Source: Lutraria lutraria (lineage: Eukaryota > Mollusca > Bivalvia > Venerida > Mactridae). From it: a stretch of 64,000 nt of DNA. Positions within the stretch are counted from its first letter, which is position 1, and every line of letters starts with the position of its first letter. The position numbers and the translations under genes are program-made. The stretch covers positions 11,986,414 to 12,050,413 of the forward strand of contig OZ026835.1 in assembly GCA_964023205.1 (NCBI GenBank), read 5' to 3'. Shown here in pieces: positions 38,409 through 51,791 of the stretch. Below the pieces are notes generated by a model. It was not told the DNA's origin. It ran no database searches and saw nothing but the letters and a program-made list of their open reading frames with translations.

Positions 38409-41302
38409 GTATTATTTTTTTATTGATAATCAGAAAATGGTCCCCAGTTATTGTCAAAATGTTAAAAAGACCACATTGCAAAAATACCACCATGTTGTAT
38501 CCATTTAATAAAACCATTGACGCAATAGTGAACACTGAATTTAATTTTTAGACAAAACGCTTTACAAGTACACGTACATCGATGTATATCAGAGCTAAAT
38601 ACAGACTTAAACAAAGCAACCTCATCAAATGTGAAAAAGAACGTACATCGTTTTGCCTTGGAAAGCACTCTATGATGGCTCAAAACCCTTTTTCCCTTAG
38701 AAATGTTTGACATGACTAAAGGGTATGACTTCTCTAGCATGAGTAATGGAAAATACTATACATTTAAAAAGTGTCTAATATCACTATATCATTCGTTCCA
38801 ATAAACGAGAAACGTAGTAAAAGGTTCACATTTATGATTAAATGCCTTACCAGCAGTCTTGAAACGCGTTTCATTTTGATCGGCAAATGAAATTAAAAAT
38901 CGCGATCTCCAAATATACCAAAGACCCCCCCCCTCCGGGAAGTTGCCATTTACGCCAAAATATAAATCACACGGTGTACATATTTGCGATGATCATGCTT
39001 TATACGATGTAATTAAGTATTATAAATTACCCGAATATATAAGACATGCATACAACTCTCAAGCATTTGCTGAACGTCATAATATATAGTCATTAATCTT
39101 TCATAGTTTGGGTAACATCAATGCGTTCCACGTCAATTTCTTGTAATTAACGTCAAGTTTTGTTTAGCATCACAACGAGGTTCATCTACATGCTTGTTTC
39201 AAGGCATTTGGGCAGTGATTGACTCATCTTTTATTAATGTACTAGCAAAATAGCCCGATGGGATTATGAAGCACGTTGGCACTCGACGTCCAGGAATGGA
39301 GAATGAATGTAATTTACTTTTAATGAGTATTAGGAGTTAGAAAAGACAGGTCTAAAACTAGCTCCAAGTTTACAAATTAGTCTCAGCGGCTGCAATCATT
39401 GTAATTAAGTTAATCTTCCAAGGAAGGTACATACATGATTCTGAAATACGTATTTGATGAACTTAAAACAACGATAGGAGCTTCCGAAGCGAGAACTACT
39501 TTGTCTTCATTAATCAACCGTCCAAATTGCTACATAACATCTTCTATCTCGAAATAAGCGATTTTGTTCGTTTTTATTCAAAATAGTTTTCAAAAAAGTA
39601 TAGTAAATTCAGAAGTTACGCTGAGGCATAACATTAGGAAATTGTATATACCAAAGAATCTACAATTGACTGGAAACAGTTGGTAATAATACACGCGCAG
39701 ACTTCAATGAACATACAAAAGTAAACCAAAATGTCATCTTCAATTCAGTTGACAAAAAGTATAAATAAAAATAAAATTCCCTCATTTATCCTGAAATGTG
39801 AAAAAATAAGACATTTATAAAGACGTACCACTTTCTTGTACCTAAATACTAGTAGATAGATTCGTTTTAGTTTTGTCAATACCCTGATTATGGTGATCTT
39901 CCTAAAACGTGTTTCTAAGCAATCTGAAAGTCTTATACAGTAAATTATACAATACATTTGGTAAGATCTTGTGAAACAATTAACGCAGCAGGTGATCCCG
40001 CTAAGAACGAACATCATTTGGAGTAAACAAATGAAGAAATGCCCTCTTGCGTGATCTATGGTTACTTGTGTTGATTATTTACGCATTTGAATCTTTGTTG
40101 TTTGCTTTAACCATGTCAATATCTCTTGGGTATTGCCAATGGTGCTTGTCATATGATTAATGACAAATGAAACTACGTTATTTGAAGAACTGAATTACAT
40201 GATCCCCACATCATTAAATCTTTAATCTAGTGGCATGTGTACGAAGTTCACGCATGGCTTTAGTCTGAAACATGTTCGCCAAAACTTGCCACGCTGCATT
40301 GTCGCTATTGCTTCTCATGTATTTGACAATTAATTGAATCCTTTGTTTAAGATTAAGCTTGCGTCTCCCGTTCTCCTCCTTACCAGCCCTTTAAGTATAC
40401 AATGCATCTCAATTAGCAACGAAACTATACAGTAATTAAGTACACAGTTTTGTCGACTGAAATACGAAATCAATTACTTCAGTAGAAAGAACGATCCGAG
40501 GTAACTGTTCGTCTACAGAGCACAACTGTAGATCAAAATTATCTCGGTGGTACTGAAATGTGAATTGTTCCAAGAACGGAACATTATAAAAAGGACAGTT
40601 CGGAGTACCAGTTTTTGTTTAATTTATAGCAAAGTAGCGAGTAAAATAAGTGATGCTCATATAACTAGCTAGTACACCCATTAATATACCTAAGTTTGCA
40701 AATAAAACACCAAATCGTTAATCACCAGATTTTTTGGGTGATATTTGTTATTGCCCCCTACATCTAAGTGTGCTTAAATGATTCAATTCTATTAGGCAAA
40801 TGCTACGTGATGAACATTAAATACTTGGTGAAAACGAGGATACAGATAGTAACGTGATTGCAAATGAGGAATATTTTTAAATGGCTTCCCTAGATGATGA
40901 TGAAAATAAGCGCGAGATATAATCAATTTACGTAAGATATTTTGTGTACTGTAATCTAGTAAAGGATATGTAATTTCATGGTTTAAATGTTAAGCAGTGA
41001 ATAACAGGCGTATACAGAAATGAGATTACCATTGTGTTGTAGTAAAAGATCTGAAAGTTAAAAGGATGGTCGTAAACATTAACGATTCCTCAATGTTAAA
41101 GTTTAAAATCTTGCAATTAAAGTCAATTTACATTCAAATTGTATTCCTTTTGAAAAATGGCTTATGTTCGTGATGTTTGATTATAGTCGCTCAAACGTCC
41201 AGGGTCAGCTTTAACAGTGGAATAATACCCCAGGCGTATGCCTGATTGAACCACTGATCTTCTGGACACCTGCCGTGCATGATTTTTTTCTGGTCCGGTG
41301 TA
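38409..41302. other. Intergenic sequence with two possible regulatory blocks
   Basis: No exon recognised. Segments at about 39100-39440 and 40070-40390 have a balanced base composition and many homeodomain-like and Sox-like words (TTAATGACAAATG, CAATTAATTG, CCTTTGTTTA), unlike the simple A+T-rich flanks. This is a visual judgement only. A C-run is at about 38925-38934. Confidence 0.3.
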
Positions 41303-42199
41303 ACGTTTTCAAGCTCCCCCTTTTTCAGGTTACCCCCCGGTAACTTAAAAACGTTTTCAAAGTACCGGCCCCGGTAACATTAAAACGTTTTCAAACTCCC
41401 TCCCCCGTTTTAATTATCCCCCTCCCTATGTTGAGTGTTTGTGGCGAAAACGTTTATATTTCAGGTTATAATTCATACTAAATGATTCACAGTCAACATG
41501 TTTTTTTGACATATAATTCCTGTATTTCTAAACTGAATATAATAATTGTATGAAGCTATGGAATCCTATTAGGGTCATGGAGAGTTATATATGTATACGC
41601 GCCTTAATTCAAATGCATGTGTATTAACGAAAAATGCAAGGCATGACCTGTGCAACCCACACTTGTGTTCAGAAAACCAACAATAGTTAAATGTTTGTAT
41701 CTATTTTTTGTCAAAATGATTCAAGATTGCATTGGTATTTGCGCAATACCGCTTATAGGATTCCATAATGAAGGAATGGACTTGTCAGTATATGACATCA
41801 TTTGATTTCGTCGTATGATTTCATCATTAGGACGGTGTGTATAGTCGCACATAACTGTAGGACATGTATGCATTTATGTGTTTGAAATTGTAATCTCCTT
41901 ATTCGTGTGCAAGCTCTCTTTTATTATGAATTTTCAAATTATTACCGGGGGGTAATCTGAAAACGTTTTCAAAGCGCCCACAGGAGTAATCTAAAAACGT
42001 TTGCAAAGCGCCCCCGGGGTAACCTGAAAACGTTTTCAGAATACCGGGTAGGGCATTTGAAAACGGAGGGGGTAATCTCAAAACGTTTTAATTGTACCCC
42101 TCCCGGTAACTTAAAAACGTTTTTAAATTTCCGGGGGTAATCTGAAAACGTTTTTAAGTTTCCAGGGGGTAACCTGAAAAAGGGGGAGCTTGAAAACGT
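41303..42199. mobile_element. Inverted-repeat element with iterated AAAACGTTTTC motif
   Basis: The termini ACGTTTTCAAGCTCCCCCTT and AAGGGGGAGCTTGAAAACGT are exact inverse complements, and the pairing continues to about 37 bases (TCAGGTTACCCCCCGG / CCAGGGGGTAACCTGA). Inside each arm the block 'GGGGGTAACCTGAAAACGTTTTC' recurs imperfectly every 30-40 bases, twice on the left and about six times on the right. It is about 897 bases long and non-autonomous. No clear target-site duplication was found. Confidence 0.8.
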
Positions 42200-43608
42200 A
42201 AGAACCAAAATCTATGAAAAATCCTTGAAATATGAGCTGACAAATTGATAATACTGTACATTGCTTACGAAGAAAATACACAGTTAATAACATTGCCTTT
42301 TTTCTCAATTTTGAGCAGTAGTACAATCTGTTCCTCTTATATTTACAAAGCAGTTCATTGTCCTGATGATACGCCATGCAATGATACCACTCGGGTTTTG
42401 TATATGCAAAATATAGTAACATTTTGTCGAACAGAAACTATAGAAATTTAACAATATGGTAACGACTATGATATATTGTCAAATCAAGTCATTAATTATT
42501 TCTTAGACTTGATATTTAAACAAAGAACGCCGATGTTACTTGTATGTGGCATATTGGCGAACAAATATGCTGGCATTATACTGAAAATTACCAAAATTAT
42601 AATATGAAATGAAAACGAAAATGATATTGTGTCAATAGCTTCTTTAGGTATAAGATACTTTACAATCTGATAATCTGAGGTTCGTTAGTTAGTTTGCCAT
42701 TGATCAAAGCATTCACTTAAAGGTTTAGACCGTTCCAGTTTGTGAATATACGCTACAATTAACTTTCATGAACTTCTTCATGTACAAATACAAAGATAAA
42801 CACTGTCTAGATATGCTTAAGGGTAGCCCTGTTTGTAACTATGTGACGTTGACGTATCATCACAACAAACAACATTTGTAAGCTTTGTAATCAATACGAT
42901 TCGCATGAATATTTTCCCTTAGGAAATCACAATAAACAAATTGATGCAGTGCTTGTAAATGAGGATACTGACAGAATAACATCGCGCAGTTTTAATTATA
43001 ATGGGCATTTGCTTATTCGCGAATTGAATTATAACGGGAAGAAAGAACATAACTAGCTGTTAATAGATTCAGTTTTATTTTATTGCATGCACGACACAAT
43101 AATTCATTACAATTTTGACATCCAATTGAAAACGATAACTAAATTAAGTCTAGAAATAATCTAAACTTTGAATAATGCATATTTGTAACGCGATCAAAGT
43201 CTCCATTCAAAGGTGTACATAACTCTCCTACAGTTTACTACAGTTTGTATTGAGCTTTGTACTGTTGATAGATTTTTTAAAATCCAGATAATCAGATATT
43301 TATAAACCAGTTCGTGATATCTGATTATAACTAGAACGTCTGGGAATATACCACAATCAACAATGACAGTAAATTATATCCATCAAATGTTAATGTAATA
43401 TTCTACATTCGTAAACGAATTCAATAATGCATACTGTGTTACTGGATGCGTGAATTGATGACTTTTTCAAGATGACGTAAATACTAATTTGATAGCGCAC
43501 TGGCGATCGTTCAATGTTCGAATGTCAGTAATTCTGATTGAAATATTGAGGGTACAGAATCACAGACAGACAAATAATTCACATTTCAGCAATTGAGCGT
43601 CTGGCTCT
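42200..43608. other. Intergenic, nothing recognised
   Basis: A+T-rich sequence without exon-like or repeat structure that I can support. It ends at the left breakpoint of duplication copy A. Confidence 0.4.
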
Positions 43609-45049
43609 CTGTTTTATGAATCAATAAACTGATACAGTTCGTTTTGGTGAGTCCCAAATATACTTTTTTTACTTGATGGTTGCCATTCTTACGTATGTGC
43701 TTTACGTCTAGAAATATTTGGATTCCTGGCGCAATCAAAGCGTAATCAGGGATTATATACAACACAGTAGGCATGTACTTGTCATCTGTTCTAATTTCCG
43801 GGATGTTGGTATGACAAATCTATTTGATCTTTATATGACTGATCCTTTTTAATCACTGCGTCGTCTGTACAAAAACTAACTTGAATTTAGCTCATAACTC
43901 AGAAACTATAAGAGGTAACAACATGAATGTTCATAGATGGATATATCTCACCGAGGAGGTGAACAGACGAGCGTTTGCACCACTTGCGGCGCTCTTGTTA
44001 AATGTGTATCAGTCTCCTCTCCTTTTGTATCTCAGGATCCATAATGGATTTGAATTTATTTGGATGTGATCTTTCGCGCGCATTAATGAATTAACTGTTA
44101 ATGCTATTTGTGTATTTAGTTTTCCTAGTGGCTGGTGATTATTTTAAATACATGTTCTATGTAAATAAGTACAGAATGGGAAACATGGATTTATCATTAT
44201 CGGTATATCTTAGCTTGACCTGCAAATAACTATTATGGAACCAACAATTCACTCATGTTACCATTGTGTTAGGCCATACAAGCGTGAACAAATTACAAGG
44301 CAGCTATACGAGTAATCATTTAATTCGTGTCGTCAGTAAAATCAGAAACGAACAACATAGTGTGTGGTTTACTCATCAATATTTAATACCGTTTCTATAA
44401 TTGAATATTTTAAATTTATAACTTCTAGCCAATATATCAGATTATTCGTAGATAATGCATGTTCTGGTATTATCAAAATAGCACGATTGGTGTAATTATC
44501 CCACGACGAAAGCAGCCAACGGTAACAGGAATCGTGTGCGAAATTGATTCTTCTTTGTTCAAAAGACAATGCTTACCATACAGCCAGGCTATGATAAATG
44601 CTTTCAGGAGAGTCACTGCTTACTGGTTCACTAGACTCTACAATAATTATTCATCAATTATCATATTAGGAAAACATTATTTCTCATCCTGTATCCGTTC
44701 ATATTCCCGTATTCGTATGAATAGTTTCGATATTGTTTTTCATCCGGATTTGTATGTTTTAATATTAATATCAAGCACATCAATAGCTTTTGAATATGTC
44801 ACATGAGTTCATTTCCTTGGAATGAAGACAATGCATAGGGTTGCGGGTAGTATGCATTATCATGAAGGATGTTTCTGACCGTTTCTGTTAACTAACCTGA
44901 AGTCTGCAATTACGCATTTTGGGGGTACCGCACAACATGCTGAATACAGTTAGTGGTGTATTTCCGGATATAACCGTGTCTTTGTCCCCTACTGTTCATT
45001 GCTATCTTAGTGAATTGCTTTGTTTGTTTGAGTTCACGCCCTTTTCAAC

Positions 45050-45253
45050 AGTCATAGTCATATAAGGCGGACAATTCACCTAATCATCGATCCTGGGAGG
45101 AACCAGTTCTAGACACCCATCCTCCGTAAGCAACTGTCTACTTTCTCACATAAAGAGAAATGGTCGTTGGGCTCGACCCCTTGATCCTCTATCATTGAGA
45201 GTTACAGTGATTTGAAGTCAGCGACCCTAAGCACTTGACCACCAGCCGGGTCT
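45050..45253 (-). mobile_element. tRNA-derived SINE, family 3 (in copy A)
   Basis: On the minus strand the head reads GACCCGGCTGGTGGTCAAGT (box A-like TGGTCAAGTGC), followed after ~55 bases by a box B-like GGGGTCGAGCCC. The family body (CTGGTTCCTCCCAGGATCGA) extends to about 45050. The duplicate at 59020-59227 keeps a better box B (GGGTTCGAGCCC). Confidence 0.6.
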
Positions 45254-48200
45254 TAGTGAATTGTAATAATGAATTCATCAGGTAACAACAATGTTGACGG
45301 CAGTATATTTTAGAATACCAACTTTATATTCAACACGATGCTTTTTGTATAATTAACAACCATTTAAATAGGAACTATACAACTACTTAAACCTCATGTT
45401 TAATGTTGAAACAAACTTGATACAAGTTCGACAATTGACTGAGTTCGGTGCATCTGTCTCCTGTCTTATAAAGAATTGAATAATGTGTTACTATATCTCA
45501 TGAAAGTCATAAAATTACACGAGGGTGTTCAAAAAGTGCTCGGAAAAGCTACTAGTATATAAAATGTTTATTTTTATTCCAAACGCCATGCAATTTTATT
45601 GGCTGAACTGCATAGGAAAGTTCATAAGAAAATGGCCATCTCCATTGCAGTCTTCAAAGTACGTAATAACACCTGTTAGCTATATTTTCGAAAGATTTCA
45701 ATAGCGTATAAACAGTAGTATGACGCGTTTTATGAAGATCATAAAGTTATTCGAGTAAGTGAATCCTACTTGTCTGTGATGTGATTAAGCTCTACAATCA
45801 TCCAGGTTTTGAATCACTCAGCAAATCATTTAAATAAGTTATATGATATTAATGCTTTTCGTCTGGAAGCTGGGTACACAAATACGTCTCTTACATGTAA
45901 CAAACTATTAGTGAATTGCTGAACACAATCTTCATCTAATGGCTTCATGCAATTTGTTAATACATTATTGAACAGCACATCACTAGAAACTTGATTCATT
46001 ATATTTTGTTAGATACGGTTGATAACAGTTTATTCATAATAGCATCAGTGTTAATCTGATAACTCAATAGAAGATTTGTCGATGTTTCATATTCCTATAT
46101 TGATCACGATATACAGACTCAGATTAAAATCGACGACTTTGTTACAAAACACGAGGTCGATGGAAATTCTCTCGCGCAATTTCAACGTATGCGGGAAACA
46201 TATAAAATAATTGTGCAATTATTCTCACGAAACCAGAAAAGTAAAAGTCTTACAGTATACGCCGTTCAGAATGAATCATTTAACTAAGTCTTGAAACTAA
46301 TGAACGCAAATTAAATATTAGATAATGAATGAAGTGACTGACTGAGTGAAAATGTACGATATAAATTCAGCAGTTTACTTAATCTAATTAAACTACGTTT
46401 GTACCACAATTCAGTTCAAACAACAACAATAATGGCGACTGAATGATTACGAACACGCTCGGCTCATAAACTCCATATATATCCAGGCCAGACAATATTT
46501 ATAGGTAACGGAGAAGCGTTTTATACAAATTATCAAAGAAGAATAACAATTTTCATGGTCGCTCTACAAACATAAACACGTTATTCTGTTTTAATAAATA
46601 CATTTTGTTCAAACCAGACACTGTTTTATAGACATGTCTGAGTTGCGAAATCACGTGACATCTCAAGCATCCTCAATAAAACATGTTATAGATCATCAAT
46701 CATTTTTGTCTTGAGAATCACTTCTGTCGTATTCAATCTTGAGTCCTATAGTTGCATCCTTCACATTGTTCTGGAAAATCTCAGCCAGTATTTTGTTGTT
46801 AACCACGCTCTTTAAAACGTTTATTTAGAAACCTGATATTTACACTTCGCTCCAACTTGATATCAGTGTATCCATGTTTTCAAATACAGTATTGAAAGAT
46901 ATTTATGAAAATCTTCAACGGATATATACAGTATATATCGTTAAAATCAAGCCATTTTTTATTCAAATGTTTTGAATTCTGTACAGTATAGGTATAAACA
47001 CCCTTTATACATTTCTGTATTAATTTATGTATTGTATTGTTTCATACATTTATGTAAAAGGGTCCATCGTTGGTCGCCATGCCTCTTGTTGAAATAGATA
47101 TACATGTATATCTTTCTATACAATGCACATTCAACGTACTAACAGCACCTGCTGGATATTGATAGGATAAAAACACGACAACATTGAAACTCCACATGAT
47201 TCCCAGGACATTACCCAAGCAGTAGAGTGGACATTTCAAATCAGGCTGCAAACAATAAGAACGCTTCATAGAAACTTAGACTGGGTATGTTCCTGGCAGG
47301 TCCTCGTCTTTGTATGGTATGATGCATTAATCATAAACCTTAGTCAACCATCCATCTTAACCACACAATGTGATTGTGAGTGGTTATCACTCATGTATTA
47401 TTTTTCTTTTTTCATGTGTAGAGAATTTATTATCATTATTAATAAAAATATAACAATTCATGCTCCATTTGTTTGTAATAGTTTTGTTCTGAAAGATAAA
47501 GTTCTAAGTAAGATATAAATAACGCGTTTTCTGATTATTTATTTACAGAATCTCGTTGTGCACACGTCGCGGCTGAGAAATTTTGCTTCCAATTGCTTCA
47601 AATACTTAGTGTTAAAACAAGTATGAAAATTAATAAACTTATTTTTTCATCATTTTGTAATTTATTTATTATACCATCCGTCGTTTTCGTATTGCATTGA
47701 ACTAATTAAACTTGTCAGTCAAAATTATGCATCATTAATATTGACTCTGTGATAGATTCATTGAAAATTTACAACACTCATTATCAATACATTAATTCGG
47801 TTAGTATCTTTAAACTACCAGCCAGTGTGGACTATCAGTCTGTGTATACTACTAAGTATTCTAAAACTTCATATACAAAATTGCCTTAATCGGCGCCGAT
47901 TAGACGTGCACAACATGCACATAATATAATTTGTTTCAATAACGAGCAACTTCATATGATCATTTGTTTATCATTAATTTTCATTCTAGCGAGAGTACAA
48001 ACATCAGCAATGTGCAGCTGTATCGTCGACTTCACCATAAATGTTTAATCAAACACACAAGAATGCTTTTTGCGATCAACCATAAAGGAAATGATTATAT
48101 AAGAACTAAATTATTAACTAAACACAAAATGCACGAGTCCCCCCTTGATTGGGAACAGTTTGACGAGAGTCGGCCACAAATCATTTGATGTTAATTATTT

Positions 48201-49000
48201 CATTTCACCATTCTTCCACCGAGACATTCTAAATGGCTTTTAGATGATTTGTACAAGTTTTGATACGGTTGTTAATCAGCCATTCCATTACTCCGATATC
48301 ACGATGTCAATTTATTTAGAAGGCGAATGCACGCAGAATTATACTCCAAAGATATTAAATGTGTCCCAAAAGCTTCCTATTCACATTGAGTCAACACTAA
48401 AAGCTATTACAATGATTACTGTATCATGGGACTAGAATAGAACTGTCCATTACGTTATTTGTAGAATGACGGATAGAAATTGACGTGATGCTTTCAACAA
48501 TATTATTTCCATTATTTACATTTGATTTTTACATCTCCCCGTGTATGTCTTGTCTGTAGGAATTAAGCTCTTAATATCAGATTACTATCTGGATGAAAAA
48601 AAATCACATAAAGCCGCTCTTTCATGTTGGACTGAATACCAGTAACAAAACCGCTCGTAGTGGTATAAATATTTAATGCTTCAGTTGTTCAAGAATCATC
48701 ACCAATTTGTCGTCCGTCTTCTGAACAATTCGTTTTAATGGTACAGATGACAAAGCATCTTTACGCATTATTTAAACCAGTTGAACACCTTTAAATGGCG
48801 AATTATATGTGCTAAAAATGTAAGACATGTTTCATCTGCGTTAGGTTTTATAATGAAACCGGTTTGTCTGTTAAAGGAATATTTAGTAAATTTTTTCTTT
48901 TGAGTATATAGAGTCTAAATTCCCATTTAGAGTCTGGAAGATTCCGTGTTATAATGATCTTTTAAAGCGTATTACAATATTCTCACACAAAATAACGACC

Positions 49001-50427
49001 GGGTCCGTATTCACAAAGCATCTTAAGATTTTCTTTAACTTAAGTCGAAATTTTTACTTAAGTGTAAATGTTTTTCATGGTAAAAGTTTGTAAACCAGTC
49101 ATCAAAAGTGTGAAAATGAATTATCATTTTCATAATTGACATATTTAGAACAAAGATAAAATCATATTATTGTGATTTCCTCCTTTATATTTGTACAAAA
49201 GAGTTAAGGGAAAAGTCGGATTTAAGGGTGATCACTCATGAGCTTTTGTGATACAAAGCAGTCTAGCTAAATGCCGTAAAATTTCAAGTTGAAATAATTG
49301 TATTTTTTATCATCTAATGTAGTCAACAATGTAATTTAAATGCATAAATAATTTCAAAGTGGTATTTTCTTCATCGCAAATTTTTACTGCTTTTACGACA
49401 TCCGACCAGATTACGGCAGTCAATTAAGTTCCTCTGTATATATACAACAACAATATGCCGTTCAGTATTTATCAGTTAAAGGTTGTTAAATTTTGTATGA
49501 ATACATTTATATAACCTGGTTTGCAAATATATTGTTCTTAAAAATTGTAAAAAACATTGTTTATTTCTTTTTAACGTTCATATTGAAATAGTTGTTGTTG
49601 TAAAACGGTGGGTGGGGTAAGTTTTCATCAAGTTTAGCATTATGAACACATATCCGTTGAAAAATATTCATCCAAAATTCATACAAGTCCATCAAATATT
49701 GTTTCTGATTATGCATATGTGGTTATTTATACAACATGCAGTGGTTTTGCCTTGAAAGAGGTCATTAACTAAGAAATATCCAGTTTTTGCTGAAAAGAAA
49801 AGCTTAGGGACCTAACATTTCACATGATAACTTTCTTATATGAACATGGACATGTGCTTTTCATGTCATATTTTTAATTGATGTTTAACCTACTTCAGCA
49901 TAATCAATGTCATTCAAAATCCTTGTTACTCCTTCAATACGTAAAAAATGTATAAACTTTATTCATAACCCTTTATTGTTTAGCCATTTTATAGATCTTA
50001 ATTTGGTAAATAACACAGTGTTTGAAATAGTACACAGTCAAGAAATAGGCATAAAGTGGACATTTAATGCTTTAAGTTGCTTCTACATTCAGGCTGTGAT
50101 ACAACCAGTACATTTTTAAAGTGATTTGGTTAATATTTACTGAAATATTTGGTTATTTATCTAGCCACACCCCTTTTTCAAAACCATTATTAGGAAAATT
50201 ACCGATTTTGGGTATATCACTAAAAAGTAATTTTACGAAAAAGTTCAATCATGGACATATACTTTTCATACTAAAAACTGAATGACAACATGTTATTCTT
50301 CAAAATTAAATATGAATCGAAACATCCTTGTTACAACAACATTTTTCGATTTCACGAGTGATCACCCTTAAGGAAAAATACAACTTAAGTTAAAAAATTA
50401 CCTAAGATTCTTTGTGAATACGGACCC
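49001..50427. mobile_element. MITE with GGGTCCGTATTCACAAAG termini, interrupted by a nested element
   Basis: The left end GGGTCCGTATTCACAAAGCA and the right end, inverse complement GGGTCCGTATTCACAAAGAA, form a good inverted repeat of about 27 bases. Subtracting the nested insertion leaves about 281 bases. Copy B has the uninterrupted counterpart at 62980-63255. Confidence 0.85.
49226..50367. mobile_element. 1142-bp non-autonomous TTAA-type DNA transposon
   Basis: Starts GGGTGATCACTCATGA and ends TCACGAGTGATCACCC, an inverted repeat of about 16 bases with one mismatch. TTAA flanks both sides (49222-49225 and 50368-50371). Copy B at the equivalent point has a single TTAA, an empty site. TTAA target duplication is typical of the piggyBac and Kolobok superfamilies; the GGG end does not resemble the CCC start of known piggyBac elements. 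It has no transposase frame. Confidence 0.9.
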
Positions 50428-50807
50428 TGATGGGGTTTGTGTTGTTACTTACGTACGTGACGTTTTCTAGGATTTCGTTTTAGTCATATTAATTACAAAT
50501 GTAGGAAATGAAAGGAATGGATGTAATGAAAATATTGCGATATAATTATAAAGTTGAGAAGTACTTTTAACGCACAAAATACTCATTAAATTTGGAATAC
50601 AATCTAGATATATGAGAGCATTGAAATTATTGAAGTGGGTAATATCTTCCATTTCCGTTTATTTTCAGTCCATTAAAGACGTTCGCGGCAGTTTATTTTC
50701 ACTGGTCATAATTTACTTCTACACCGGCTAAAATAGTGATTTTCACGACATCGCAAATTAAATGTGTCAAAATAGAACGCTGTAAACAAAAACAAAACAA
50801 AGCTGTC

Positions 50808-51286
50808 ATGCCGAGATTTAAAGGTAAAAAAGGTCGATTTAATACGGGAAAGTCGCAGGTACGAAGTTTGCTGTCTTCCACACGACTGTGTACTTGGCAC
50901 AACGAGCAAACATCTTCTCTGTCGGATAAAAATCATCATAATGGTAACGACGAGATTTTGCAGTACCATGAATCAAACATGCATGATGTACCAGGGGTAT
51001 CAGTAGATGTTGACATTGATGGGGACTCGAACGCTTTGTCTGGTAGTCGTATTGCTGTACTGAGACATGTAGCTAAGCAACATAAATCTTGTCAGAGGTG
51101 TAACCATGAGCTTAGTCTATCAGACACCAATAAAGAACAAAGGTACGGATTTGGATCGGTTCTTACTGTATTGTATAGATACTTTGGAGAGTTCAATAAG
51201 ATTGAAACAAATAAACGACATCGTCATGAATCCAGTCAGCGAGGGCCGAAGTCATTTGTTGTGAACACATAAACAGCATTGGGTAT
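50808..51286 (+). pseudogene. 5' exon of the Mutator-like transposase, broken
   Basis: Opens with ATG at 50808 (MPRFKGKKGRFNTGKSQ). It contains a CQRC pair and then RYGFGSVLTVLYR and GPKSFVVNT. From memory the family continues NTKAALG at this point. Here the lysine position is the stop TAA (51270-51272), followed by T-A-L-G and a GTATGT donor at 51287. The next exon (51792) begins with the part that normally follows about 34 residues later, and in a different phase. This exon therefore cannot be joined in frame as it stands. Either this copy's 5' end has decayed, or the transcript starts further downstream. Confidence 0.6.
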
Positions 51287-51791
51287 GTTTTAATAATGTT
51301 TTATTAATAAAACAATCATTGTGCCATTTTATGGTACTTGTTCAGTCATTTTTGTTTTACTGAAATGTATGTTTGTATGATATATGTATTTTTATTGTGT
51401 TGTATATTCAAATTGACATAGTACATTTTTATACTATGTGTACAAGATATTTTGTTTGTATTTGTAAGTAGTAATTTCAACTGTTTCTCACAAAACGTTT
51501 ATTTGATAAAATTTTTGATTGTAATTGAGAAAGTCTAGCAATTCTCAAAATGAAAAATGAAGTCATAACATGATCATGTATACATGTAGAAACAGACATC
51601 ACCATGTGTATATCTTTATGTCCTTCATAAACATGATTAAGCAGTATGTACAGGTACTGTTTTCATTACTTATGAATAGTGACTGAGTATATTTGATGAG
51701 CTTGTCGTAATGTTTATTGTTGCAAATTGTTTGCAAAGTGTCATTGAAACATTACACATGTATTCTATAAGCAATTTATATTTCATATTAG

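Larger units (their letters stand above)
43609..50677. repeat. Large direct duplication, copy A
   Basis: Starts CTGTTTTATGAATCAATAAA and ends TTTTCAGTCCATTAAA, and is repeated in the same orientation at 57565-63501. Divergence is about 2-3% by eye with short indels. Copy A is longer because of a 1142-bp TTAA-flanked insertion at 49226-50367; without it the copies are about 5.92 and 5.94 kb. Small frames within it (for example 47964-48188 and 48244-48435) are shared with copy B simply because of the duplication. No convincing gene was recognised, and it holds a SINE and a MITE. Confidence 0.93.

Noticed and set aside
44459..44806. 115-codon frame in copy A as a gene
   Set aside because: No motif. 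In copy B the frame is shorter at the start because of substitutions, with no sign of preserved coding.
48244..48435. Small gene, because the 63-residue frame is identical at 62222-62413
   Set aside because: Identity extends far into sequence outside the frame, so it reflects the recent duplication and not protein constraint.
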